From Syntrophomonadaceae bacterium (GTDB taxonomy: Bacteria > Bacillota_D > Dethiobacteria > DTU022), in the NCBI GenBank assembly GCA_003564505.1, contig PXFD01000117.1:1-14247 (forward strand): DNA of 14,247 bases. Reading direction: 5' to 3'. Of the stretch, positions 4,975-12,255 are shown one piece after another; the first letter of the stretch is position 1, and the number at the start of each line of letters is the position of its first letter. The position numbers were made by a program, and so were the translations under genes. A model generated the notes under the pieces. It made no database searches. It was not told the DNA's origin and saw only the letters and a program-made list of their open reading frames with translations.

Positions 4975-6474
4975 ATGTCAAAGCAGCCTCAGTTTCTAAT
5001 TGTTGACGACGAGCAGGAAGTATGTAACTTTTTCAGCTACCTGTTAAAGCAAAAAGGTTTTGTAGCCGTTACTGCAAATACAGGGGAGGAAGCTTCAGAA
5101 AGGCTTAAGCAGTATAAATTCGATACAGCCCTGGTAGATCTAAAGCTCCCTGATGCCAATGGGCTGGATATCCTGAAAAAAATTAAGCAGGAACAGCCCG
5201 ATTGTGAAGTAATTATTATTACCGGTTACTCCACGGTTAAATCTGCAGTTGAAGCTATTCAGCTGGGCGCTTTTGACTATGTAGAAAAACCCTTTGTTGA
5301 TATTAATGAAATGGAAAGCCTCTTAGAGCGTTCCCTTAATGCTAAAAAAGATACAGAGGATTTAATGATTGCCCAGGAAGAGCTTGGCTTTGTTGTTGGC
5401 AAAAGTCAAAAAATGGTCAGTATGGTTTCTGCAGCCCGTAAAATAGCCAAGAAAAACATTACCGTCTTAATCCAGGGAGAAACCGGAACAGGAAAGGAAG
5501 TCCTGGCCCGCTACATACACTCTGTAAGCCACCGTAGTGAACAACCTTTCCTGGCTTTTAACTGTGGAGCTTTTACTGAAACCCTGTTGGAAAGCGAACT
5601 ATTCGGCCACGAGAAAGGTTCTTTCACCGGGGCAACTCATCAGAAAAAAGGCATATTTGAGCAGGCTAACAGGGCAACACTTTTCCTTGATGAAGTAGAC
5701 TCTGCCAGCCCTGCTATTCAAATCAAGCTGCTCAGGATCATCGAAACTGGTGAGTTCCTGAGAGTAGGCGGTGAAGATATGTGTAAGGTTGACGTGAGAA
5801 TTATTGCGGCTACAAATGCCAACCTTGCAGAAAAAGTCGCCACTAACAAGTTCAGAGAAGACTTGTTTTACCGTCTTGATGTTGCATCACTGAATATTCC
5901 TCCATTAAGAGAAAGACCCGAAGATATTGATCTGTTTATAGATTACTTCATTAAAAAAGAATCAAAAGCTAAGCAGGTTCCGAGCAAGAAGTTTTCTGAT
6001 GAGGCTCTTACCGTTATGAAACAGCACTCCTGGCCCGGAAACATCCGTGAACTTTCAAATACCGTGGCACAGGCACTGCTGCTTAGCAGAAATAAAGTTA
6101 TTGGCGTTGAAGACCTGCCCGAGAGGGTTCGCAGAACTTTGCAAGACCTTGATAAACCTGAAGAAAAAGAAATACCTGAACAGCTAACTACTGAAGATGT
6201 AAAGGAACCAGGTTCGACATCGTCAACTACACTGGCTAAAGAAATGATTGATCACTTTGAGTCGGCATTTTTGCCGAAAATAAATTTTCGGGAAGGCTTT
6301 GATTTTAAATATTTCTTAAGCGATATCAATAAATGTAGTGATGTAATGGTTGTAAAAGTAATTGAGGCAGCCCTGGAAGATACTTATGGCAACCAGGTTA
6401 AAGCCGCCAAGCTATTGGGCATCACACCGCGGGCCCTGCGTTATCACCTGCAGAAATCTAAAGAATCAAAGTAG
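4975..6474 (+). CDS. NtrC-family sigma-54-dependent response regulator
   Basis: A 499-residue transcription activator for RpoN promoters. The receiver domain (about 1-120) has the acidic pocket D11-D12, phosphoacceptor D55 (LVDLKLPD), T83 and K105 (VEKPF). The AAA+ domain (about 138-370) has Walker A GETGTGKE (168-175), the sigma-54-contacting loop as GSFTGA (215-220) rather than the usual GAFTGA, Walker B LFLDEVDS (236-243), and FREDLFYRLDV with the arginine finger. After a linker of roughly 70-80 residues a Fis-type helix-turn-helix (YGNQVKAAKLLGITPRALRY, 471-490) closes the protein. ATG 4975 is chosen over TTG 4972 because GGAGG at 4963-4967 is then 7 bases away. It is the partner of the kinase at 3777-4933 and the likely activator of the promoter at 993-1008. 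It ends 16 bases from the convergent pth stop, with no obvious terminator between them. Confidence 0.95.
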   Translation: MSKQPQFLIVDDEQEVCNFFSYLLKQKGFVAVTANTGEEASERLKQYKFDTALVDLKLPDANGLDILKKIKQEQPDCEVIIITGYSTVKSAVEAIQLGAFDYVEKPFVDINEMESLLERSLNAKKDTEDLMIAQEELGFVVGKSQKMVSMVSAARKIAKKNITVLIQGETGTGKEVLARYIHSVSHRSEQPFLAFNCGAFTETLLESELFGHEKGSFTGATHQKKGIFEQANRATLFLDEVDSASPAIQIKLLRIIETGEFLRVGGEDMCKVDVRIIAATNANLAEKVATNKFREDLFYRLDVASLNIPPLRERPEDIDLFIDYFIKKESKAKQVPSKKFSDEALTVMKQHSWPGNIRELSNTVAQALLLSRNKVIGVEDLPERVRRTLQDLDKPEEKEIPEQLTTEDVKEPGSTSSTTLAKEMIDHFESAFLPKINFREGFDFKYFLSDINKCSDVMVVKVIEAALEDTYGNQVKAAKLLGITPRALRYHLQKSKESK

Positions 6475-6490
6475 AGCTGCTATTAATCCT

Positions 6491-7072
6491 TTAGCTGCCC
6501 TGACTACTACTCTGCTGATTGTACAAATTCATTGCTGCTTCAAGACCTTCGCTGACAAAGGCAAGCGCAGCATCAACCGCACGGTCCAGGGCATTTTCAA
6601 TTAATTCTTTATCAGGACCGGTTATTGGTTGCAAAACATAATCGGGCGTTTCCATAAAGGGCGGAGGTTTACCGATACCGATACGCAGCCGGGGAAAGTC
6701 TGATCTGTCAAGGCTGTTAATAATTGACTGGATGCCGCGGTGCCCTGCGCTTCCGCCCCTACCTTTTAAACGAATAACCCCGGGAGGAAGGTCGAGGTCA
6801 TCGTAAATAACCAGCAGATCTTCAGGGCTAACCCTGTAATACCTTAACAGCTCACTGACAGCCAGGCCACTACGGTTCATGTATGTAAGAGGCTGGGCCA
6901 GCAGCACCTTATTCCCTTTATAGCTGCTTACTGTAAAAAGGGAGTGATGTTTTTGTGAAGGACTTTCCGACTGCAAAGCACTGGCAAGCTTTTCCACAAC
7001 CGCAAAACCAAGGTTATGCCTGCTGCCTTTATATTTTTTTAAAGGGTTGCCAAGACCGACAATTAGATGCAT
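6491..7072 (-). CDS. pth: Peptidyl-tRNA hydrolase
   Basis: Frees tRNA from peptidyl-tRNA dropped by ribosomes, in the cytoplasm; called spoVC in Bacillus. The 193-residue length is normal. Key features: GLGNP at 6-10, catalytic His19 in GSRHNLGF, Asn66 in TYMNRSG, and Asp91 in YDDLDLPPG. In the substrate loop GGSAGHRGIQSII the usual Asn (GHNG) is Arg112; some related proteins vary here, so activity is still expected. The ATG at 7072 has only a weak ribosome-binding site (TTGGGTAA). It is the last gene of the spoVG-glmU-prs-ctc-pth series; mfd should follow but is displaced by the plus-strand operon. Confidence 0.95.
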   Translation of the reverse strand: MHLIVGLGNPLKKYKGSRHNLGFAVVEKLASALQSESPSQKHHSLFTVSSYKGNKVLLAQPLTYMNRSGLAVSELLRYYRVSPEDLLVIYDDLDLPPGVIRLKGRGGSAGHRGIQSIINSLDRSDFPRLRIGIGKPPPFMETPDYVLQPITGPDKELIENALDRAVDAALAFVSEGLEAAMNLYNQQSSSQGS

Positions 7073-7100
7073 TTACCCAATACCGCCATTTCTATACATT

Positions 7101-7125
7101 AATGCCCCTTCAGGAAAGGGGCATT
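7101..7125 (-). terminator. 10-bp perfect hairpin between ctc and pth (possible weak terminator)
   Basis: AATGCCCCTT (7101-7110) and AAGGGGCATT (7116-7125) pair perfectly around a 5-base loop. In the minus-strand transcript it sits after ctc and about 30 bases before pth. Only AATGT follows rather than a run of T, so full rho-independent termination is unlikely. A processing or stability element that lowers pth relative to ctc is the alternative. Confidence 0.45.
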
Positions 7126-7185
7126 ATCCAGCATAATTTCTAAAACTGTTCAGAACCATACTCCAGAAAAGAGATCGGGCAAAAA

Positions 7186-7872
7186 CTAATCAGTTTCTTC
7201 TTCAGACTCTTCCTCTTCGCCTTCTTCGCCTTCGCCCTCTTCTTCAGCAGCTTCTTCGCCTTCTTCAAGCTCTTCATCCACTGCCGGCTCAAGCTCCTCT
7301 TCGGACATCGGGGCAAGAACCTGGGCCAAAGTTGTCTCAAGAGGTGTGATTAATTCAATTTCATCATCGAGAACCAGGCTTTCAGCAGTAATGCTATCAC
7401 CGATATTCAATTCGGAAATATCTACATCAAACTGTTCCGGAATGTCACCGGGCAAACATTTAACGTCAACTACCCTGGTAACCATGGAGAGCACGCCACC
7501 TTCTTCAGTGCCAACCGGTTCTCCAATAAAGTTAAGGTGAACAGAAACATCAATTTTATCAGTCATTGAGATCCTGATAAAATCAACGTGCAGTATCCGG
7601 TCCTGGATCAGGATATCGCGCTGAATATCCCTGAACATAACCGTCTCCTGGCGGGTTTTTTTACCTTTGGACTTGACTTTAAGATCCAGAAGAACGTTAC
7701 TGCCTCCTGTAGTAAGAATCTGGCGTAAGGTCCGCCCGTCAATTGTCAGAGGTAAATTATCGTCTCCTCTACCGTAAATTACAGCAGGAACGAGATCTTC
7801 ACTACGCATCTTTTTGCGCTCCCCCTTACTTAAAGAGGGTCTTGTTGTAACTTCCAATTCCATTCTTTCCAT
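7186..7872 (-). CDS. rplY: Ribosomal protein bL25, long CTC form with an acidic tail
   Basis: Binds 5S rRNA in the large ribosomal subunit; the long form is the general-stress protein Ctc of Bacillus. The 5S-binding domain spans about 1-95 (VPAVIYGRG, then FRDIQRDILIQDRILHVDF near 80-98), and the TL5-type C-terminal domain about 100-187. Residues 190-228 are a tail in which 25 of 39 residues are Glu or Asp, longer and more acidic than I would expect in an average homologue. ATG 7872 is preceded by AAGGAGG at 9 bases; a second ATG at 7863 is possible. Promoter at 7896-7924. Lies between prs and pth as in Bacillus. Confidence 0.94.
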   Translation of the reverse strand: MERMELEVTTRPSLSKGERKKMRSEDLVPAVIYGRGDDNLPLTIDGRTLRQILTTGGSNVLLDLKVKSKGKKTRQETVMFRDIQRDILIQDRILHVDFIRISMTDKIDVSVHLNFIGEPVGTEEGGVLSMVTRVVDVKCLPGDIPEQFDVDISELNIGDSITAESLVLDDEIELITPLETTLAQVLAPMSEEELEPAVDEELEEGEEAAEEEGEGEEGEEEESEEETD

Positions 7873-7895
7873 TCATTCCAGCCTCCTTCTGCAAT

Positions 7896-7924
7896 AGTAT
7901 ACTGCAGGAAGAAAGGAAAATCAA
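7896..7924 (-). promoter_or_regulatory. Sigma-A-type promoter for ctc
   Basis: TTGATT (7924-7919), 17 bases, then TATACT (7901-7896) on the minus strand, between the prs stop and the ctc start. It would start transcription near 7889, just before the ribosome-binding site. In Bacillus subtilis ctc is sigma-B controlled; here the boxes look like sigma-A instead. Confidence 0.6.
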
Positions 7925-7929
7925 CACTA

Positions 7930-8880
7930 TTAAAAAAGTTCGCTTACAGAACGTTTGTCGTGAATTCGAATTATAGCCTCACCAATCAGGGGAGCAACGG
8001 AAAGAACTTTGAAGCAATCCCGCAATCCTTTAAGCATTCCCCTGTCAACAGGAATGGTATTGGTGTAAACAACTTCCTTTATGGGTGAATCGCTCAACCG
8101 CTTGAGAGCTGAACCTGAAAAAACAGGATGGGTGCAGCAGGCATAAACTTCTTGTACTTTTTCATCAACAAGAGCCTGGGCACCAAGGGCTATAGTGCCA
8201 CCAGTATCGATCATATCATCAACGAAAATCGCTGTTTTATCTTTAACATCACCAATAATGTTCATTACCTCTGACTGATTTGGAGCAGGCCGTTTTTTTT
8301 CAATGATGGCAATAGGCAAAGATAAGCGATGAGCCAGATCACGGGCCCTGGTTACACCGCCCAGATCCGGTGATACCACTACCCCGTTTTTGATCTGTTT
8401 CTGCTTAAAATACTTGGCCAAAATTGGGAGCGCAGTCAGGTGGTCTACAGGAATATTGAAAAAACCCTGGATCTGCCCGGCATGCAGGTCCATTGTTACA
8501 ACCCGTGTAGCCCCGGCTGCTGTAATGAGATCTGCCAGCAGTTTGGCCGTAATCGGATCCCGGGCCCTGGTTTTGCGATCCTGCCGGGCATAAGCATAAT
8601 AGGGAACAACCACATTCAATGATTTAACTGATGCCCTGTATAAAGCATCAACAATAATCAAAAGCTCCATAATACTCTCATTAATCGGTCCGCATAGCGG
8701 CTGAATCAGAAATGCATTGGTTCCGCGTACACTTTCCCTGATGCTGATGGATATTTCACCATCCCCAAAACGGCTTACTTCACAATCACCAAGAGGCACC
8801 CCGACATAGTCAGCTATTTCAACGGCTAACTCACGGTTTGCACTACCACAAAAAATCTTCAGTTCTTCTCCGTTTACCAC
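7930..8880 (-). CDS. prs: Ribose-phosphate pyrophosphokinase (PRPP synthetase)
   Basis: Makes PRPP from ribose 5-phosphate and ATP for nucleotide, histidine, tryptophan and NAD synthesis; cytoplasmic. The 316-residue length is standard for class I. Visible are SRFGDGE (36-42), YYAYARQDRK (94-103), the signature DLHAGQIQGFF (131-141), KKRPAPN (195-201) and the PRPP loop VDDMIDTGGTI (220-230), where the usual DTAGT Ala is Gly. The start is GTG 8880 with AGGAGG 7 bases upstream. The 81-base space from glmU holds the palindrome GCCTGCAGGC at 8947-8956. PRPP made here is a substrate of the nicotinate phosphoribosyltransferase at 12256-13296. Confidence 0.96.
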   Translation of the reverse strand: MVNGEELKIFCGSANRELAVEIADYVGVPLGDCEVSRFGDGEISISIRESVRGTNAFLIQPLCGPINESIMELLIIVDALYRASVKSLNVVVPYYAYARQDRKTRARDPITAKLLADLITAAGATRVVTMDLHAGQIQGFFNIPVDHLTALPILAKYFKQKQIKNGVVVSPDLGGVTRARDLAHRLSLPIAIIEKKRPAPNQSEVMNIIGDVKDKTAIFVDDMIDTGGTIALGAQALVDEKVQEVYACCTHPVFSGSALKRLSDSPIKEVVYTNTIPVDRGMLKGLRDCFKVLSVAPLIGEAIIRIHDKRSVSELF

Positions 8881-8961
8881 AATTCACCCTCCTGCAGCTG
8901 GATTCTGTACTAAAGGCTTTGTTCTATTTCAAAATTCATTTTTCCTGCCTGCAGGCTATTT

Positions 8962-9972
8962 TCAATAATTCTCACTATTCTCGGAAATGCGGCATTCGAA
9001 TGGCCCAACTCTCTCCCCGGTTTCCACGATTACCCCTTCAAGATAAGACTGTTTTATGACAGCACTATCTTTAACTTTCGTCGAAATCAAATGGCTGTTC
9101 GGCCCAATTAAACAACCCTTACCTACAGCTGTTGACTTTTCAATGGTGCAGTTGGGTAGTAAGGTTGTATCCGAGCCTATAGTTGCATCATAATCAATAT
9201 AGGTGCTGCCGGGGTCTATTATGGTTACACCCTGCATCATTAACCTGTGATTAATCTTTTCTCTCATCAAAATTGCAGCTTCCGCAAGCTGAACCCTGTT
9301 ATTGATACCAAGGCCAACCCTGTAATCGTCAATAACGTATGCGCCAGTTTTGTATCCATCCCTGTACAGCAAAGAAACAACATCCGTCAGGTAATACTCC
9401 TGCTGGGCATTGTCTGTTGAAAGCCGGGGCAGATACTCCCTGAGCAGATGAAGATCAAAACAGTAGGTTCCAGTATTAACTTCATTGATTTTCTTTTCCT
9501 GTTTTGATGCATCCCTGTCTTCTACAATGCACTTTACCCGGCTGCTGTCATCACGAACAACCCTTCCGTACCCAGATGGATCCGGCAGATTTGTTGTTGC
9601 AACAGTAACAGCATTTTCTTTATGCTGGTTTATTAAAGATTTTAAATGCTGAGTTGTAAGAAGGGGTGTGTCACCGCAAAGAATAAGTAGAGTTCCCTCT
9701 GAAGGAAGGCTATCCAGGGATTGCAATACAGCATGCCCTGTTCCAAGCTGCTGTTCCTGGAAGACAAAGCTATACTTGCTCTTGTAAAGTTCCTGAACCT
9801 GGGAAGCGCCATGACCGACAACTATTAAAACATTATCTGTAAGTTCTGAAGCACTACCTGCTATGTAACTTAACATTGGCCTGCCGCAAAGATAGTGAAG
9901 CACTTTGGGCAGATCTGAATGCATTCTTTTACCCTCACCTGCCGCCAAAACCACAGCCCATAGCTGGTTCAT
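8962..9972 (-). CDS. glmU: GlmU lacking its acetyltransferase half: UDP-GlcNAc pyrophosphorylase
   Basis: Full GlmU (about 450-460 residues) acetylates glucosamine-1-phosphate and then couples the product to UTP, giving UDP-GlcNAc for the cell wall. This one has 336 residues. The uridylyltransferase domain (about 1-230) is intact: LAAGEGKRMHSDLPKVLH (9-26), QLGTGHAV (75-82), LCGDTPLL (98-105, metal Asp101), EVNTGTY (164-170) and LGINNRVQLAEA (221-232). A left-handed beta helix begins (YDATIGSDTTLLPNCTIEKS) but stops after RVGPF at 321-325, where the family goes on with AxLRPG. The missing part, about 120-130 residues, carries the acetyl-CoA site and catalytic His. Neither other frame before prs encodes it, so this is a deletion, not a simple frameshift. 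ATG 9972 has AGGAGG upstream. Another acetyltransferase elsewhere would be needed. Confidence 0.93.
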   Translation of the reverse strand: MNQLWAVVLAAGEGKRMHSDLPKVLHYLCGRPMLSYIAGSASELTDNVLIVVGHGASQVQELYKSKYSFVFQEQQLGTGHAVLQSLDSLPSEGTLLILCGDTPLLTTQHLKSLINQHKENAVTVATTNLPDPSGYGRVVRDDSSRVKCIVEDRDASKQEKKINEVNTGTYCFDLHLLREYLPRLSTDNAQQEYYLTDVVSLLYRDGYKTGAYVIDDYRVGLGINNRVQLAEAAILMREKINHRLMMQGVTIIDPGSTYIDYDATIGSDTTLLPNCTIEKSTAVGKGCLIGPNSHLISTKVKDSAVIKQSYLEGVIVETGERVGPFECRISENSENY

Positions 9973-10004
9973 CTGTAACCCTCCTGTTTTATATCTATGC
10001 TGTT

Positions 10005-10034
10005 ATTATACTGCAGTCGGCACAGACAGGGCAA
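10005..10034 (-). promoter_or_regulatory. Sigma-A-like promoter for glmU
   Basis: TTGCCC (10034-10029), 18 bases, then a perfect TATAAT (10010-10005) on the minus strand, in the 72 bases between spoVG and glmU. The -35 box is moderate. CTGCAGTATA directly covers the -10 region here and also in the ctc promoter at 7896-7924. Transcription would start near 9998. Confidence 0.5.
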
Positions 10035-10044
10035 AGGTTAAAAA

Positions 10045-10320
10045 TTAAGCTTCAAGAAGGGTTTCCGATACTTCTTTCTGATACACTTCCAGCACAGCAC
10101 CCTGGATAATTGCCCTTGTTTCAGCATTAATGGGATGTGCAATATCTCTAAATTCACCATTTGGTGTTCGTTTGCTGGGCATTGCAACAAATAGCCCGTT
10201 ATTGCCTTCAATTACCCTGACATCATGAACAACAAACTTATCACTTATCGTGATCGACACAATAGCACGCATTTTACCTTCCTGAGTTAACCTCCTGATG
10301 CGGACATCAGTCACTTCCAT
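10045..10320 (-). CDS. spoVG: Septation/sporulation regulator SpoVG
   Basis: A small RNA- and DNA-binding regulator that affects septation at the start of sporulation, and other targets in bacteria that do not sporulate. It is 91 residues from ATG 10320 and highly conserved: [10 protein letters not shown] at the start, [20 protein letters not shown] in the middle, and [10 protein letters not shown] near residue 60. TTG at 10338 is a possible earlier start but would add six residues not seen in the family; AAGGTGG precedes the ATG by 8 bases. It sits directly upstream of glmU as in Bacillus and has a sigma-H-like promoter at 10381-10410. The remaining bases up to the gene at 10594 hold no clear feature. 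Confidence 0.96.
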   Translation of the reverse strand: MEVTDVRIRRLTQEGKMRAIVSITISDKFVVHDVRVIEGNNGLFVAMPSKRTPNGEFRDIAHPINAETRAIIQGAVLEVYQKEVSETLLEA

Positions 10321-10380
10321 GGGGACCCCACCTTCCAAAAATGAAGTAATGATAATAACAATTATTATTGCTTATCTAAT

Positions 10381-10410
10381 AACTTCGACAACTTAAAAAC
10401 AAGTCCTGCT
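10381..10410 (-). promoter_or_regulatory. Sigma-H-like promoter of spoVG
   Basis: On the minus strand GCAGGACTT (10409-10401), 11 bases, then GTCGAAG closely follow the sigma-H pattern RnAGGAwWW-N11/12-RnnGAAT, with one mismatch in each box. In Bacillus subtilis spoVG is a classic sigma-H gene whose -35 region likewise begins AGCAGGA. Start of transcription near 10375, about 55 bases before the gene. Confidence 0.6.
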
Positions 10411-10593
10411 TAATGGGAAAAGATTCACTTATAAAGACCGAAAGAAACAAATTAGCAGGATTTTGCCTTTAATGAGGCCTTTTTTCTATAACACCACAAT
10501 ATTTGTTAAGTATAAAATATTTCATGAGGAATGCCAATTGCAGATTGTTACGTTTTTTTGCAAGCGGGAGTGCAAATTATCGCCTAGTTTAGT

Positions 10594-11346
10594 TTACATA
10601 ATTGCTTTTTTGGCTACTTCCAGGTCGCTAATTTTATCAATATCAACCGCTATTTCCACACAATCACAAATCACTGCTTTTGCCTTCAAAAAAAGCAGTC
10701 GCGAAAGATGATATTCCAGGTCCTTTATTGAGAGTGTTTTAAGCAGATACTTAATACCAAGAGAAAGCGGGAGGATTCTTAATAGCTTAAGGGGTTTTTT
10801 GCGATAAGAAATGAACATTTCCAAGCGAGCCTTATTATCTAAAAACCAACTTGGCCTGACAAGGCCAATATTTCCTCCGGTTACATAACCTTCTTTAAGG
10901 CGGACGTAAGTTCTTTCGGTTTCCGGAAAACTTTCCAGGCAAGCTTCACGGGTAAGAACGGGATAATACAAATCATGTTCAAGAGGAGTGCAAAGCTCTA
11001 AAAAATGCTCAATAACTACAGAGTTTATAAGCGGTATATCACCTGTAACAACCAGGCAGGGTTTTTCTGTGTTAATTAATTCAAAACCTGCCGCCAGGTT
11101 ATCAAGCATGCTGCCCCGCTCTGCTACAATCTCAAAGAAACCCCTTTCCTGTTTCAGTTCCTCAAACTCATTTTGCGGCCCTACCACAATAATTCTGTCA
11201 ATTGAACTAGCCTGATGCAGGGCATCAAGAATATAAGCGATAATAGGTTTGTTATGAAGCTTTATAAAAGCCTTATTGGACACCCCTTCCTGCTCTGTCA
11301 GGGGCTCCGGCTTCCCACCTCCGGCCAAAACAACTGCATCAATCAT
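10594..11346 (-). CDS. MobA-like nucleotidyltransferase of unknown substrate
   Basis: A 250-residue protein of the MobA-like NTP-transferase group, which joins a nucleotide to a phosphorylated substrate. It has LAGGGKPEP (7-15), K25 in the NKAFIKL segment, and the metal-site loop VVTGDIPLI (99-107, Asp103), but lacks the perfect GxGxRM of MobA or GlmU, so the substrate cannot be told. The C-terminal part is basic and helical. I chose ATG 11346, with GAGGG 8 bases upstream, over GTG 11367, which would overlap ispE. It starts 4 bases after the ispE stop and is therefore translated from the same transcript. The link with ispE could hint at an isoprenoid or cell-envelope precursor, but that is only context. 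Confidence 0.85.
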   Translation of the reverse strand: MIDAVVLAGGGKPEPLTEQEGVSNKAFIKLHNKPIIAYILDALHQASSIDRIIVVGPQNEFEELKQERGFFEIVAERGSMLDNLAAGFELINTEKPCLVVTGDIPLINSVVIEHFLELCTPLEHDLYYPVLTREACLESFPETERTYVRLKEGYVTGGNIGLVRPSWFLDNKARLEMFISYRKKPLKLLRILPLSLGIKYLLKTLSIKDLEYHLSRLLFLKAKAVICDCVEIAVDIDKISDLEVAKKAIM

Positions 11347-11350
11347 TTTA

Positions 11351-12253
11351 TCAACCCTCACCCTCACCTGTAAGTTGGCTTTTACCTGAAGTCCAGCATA
11401 AATAAGGAATTCCGCCCAGCTCTTCTATTACCCGGGCCATGCTGCCGGCAGTAACATAGCTTTCAGTCAACATGAAAAAGGTAGGTCCGCTCCCCGACAA
11501 TACCGGATTTAAGCCATATTGCTGCAAGCTTTCTTTAAAAGACTTGACTTCCCTGGACCCTGGCAAAGAAGCAGTTTCAAGAGTGTTGGTGAAAGATCTT
11601 TTCAGCCAACCGGCTATATCTGTCCTGGATCTATTCTTAATAGCCTGCACCAGGGGTGACAAGTCAGGTTTGCCAAGCTTGCTGCGATCAAACTTTCGAT
11701 ATACCTCAGCAGTTGAAAATGCAACTCCCCGTGGTAGAGCTAAGACAACCCAAAAAAAAGGAAGCAGGGGCAACTGCTCCAACTGTTCTCCCCTGCCCTG
11801 TGCCAGGGCAGTTCCACCACGCAAACAAAATGGCACATCTGAGCCCAGCTTTCCAGCCAGCTCAAAAAGGTTAGCGCTGCTCAAAGATAGCTGCCAGTAT
11901 TGATTTAGTCCAACCAGGGCAACCGCAGCGTCACTGCTGCCACCGGCAAGACCTGCAGCTACAGGTATATTCTTATAAAGTGTCACCCTGACCCCGGGCA
12001 GTTTAGTGCCAACCTGCTCTTTAAGCAGTTCTGCAGCCCTGTTCACGAGGTTATCTGGTCCGTCAAGCTCAGGTTTGCTGCACAACAGAGTAAAGGTATT
12101 ATCTGCAGAGTATGGTTCAAATAACAGGGTATCATGAAGAGATATCTGCTGCATAACAGTTTCAAGCTGATGAAATCCATCAAGCCTGGGGCCAACAACA
12201 GAGAGACCCAGGTTAATTTTTGCCCGGGCTTTTAAGACCAGTGTTCTACCCAT
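11351..12253 (-). CDS. ispE: 4-diphosphocytidyl-2-C-methyl-D-erythritol kinase
   Basis: ATP-dependent GHMP kinase of the MEP (non-mevalonate) isoprenoid pathway; cytoplasmic. It is 300 residues from ATG 12253, normal for the family. Visible: AKINLGL with catalytic Lys12, GFHQLETVMQQISLHD, the ATP loop GLAGGSSDAA (101-110), GSDVPF with catalytic Asp139, and LSGSGPTFF near the C-terminus. TTG 12259 is an alternative start overlapping the stop of the preceding gene; ATG 12253 lies 2 bases after that stop, so coupled translation is likely. It implies the MEP route to isoprenoids. Confidence 0.96.
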   Translation of the reverse strand: MGRTLVLKARAKINLGLSVVGPRLDGFHQLETVMQQISLHDTLLFEPYSADNTFTLLCSKPELDGPDNLVNRAAELLKEQVGTKLPGVRVTLYKNIPVAAGLAGGSSDAAVALVGLNQYWQLSLSSANLFELAGKLGSDVPFCLRGGTALAQGRGEQLEQLPLLPFFWVVLALPRGVAFSTAEVYRKFDRSKLGKPDLSPLVQAIKNRSRTDIAGWLKRSFTNTLETASLPGSREVKSFKESLQQYGLNPVLSGSGPTFFMLTESYVTAGSMARVIEELGGIPYLCWTSGKSQLTGEGEG

Positions 12254-12255
12254 TT

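Noticed and set aside
7140..7340. Basic, lysine-rich 66-residue open frame on the minus strand
   Set aside because: It is a shadow of the Glu-rich tail of bL25 read in another frame.
8962..9000. Frameshift as the cause of the short GlmU
   Set aside because: None of the three minus-strand frames between here and prs encodes the missing beta-helix repeats or the acetyltransferase residues, so sequence is absent rather than out of frame.
10465..10485. Hairpin GCCTT/GAGGC followed by six T on the plus strand, as a terminator
   Set aside because: The stem has only 5 pairs, and no plus-strand gene ends there. On the minus strand it has no T run.
11472..11903. 143-residue plus-strand open frame inside ispE
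   Set aside because: Antisense to a well-conserved enzyme gene with all its motifs; its composition looks like a shadow frame.
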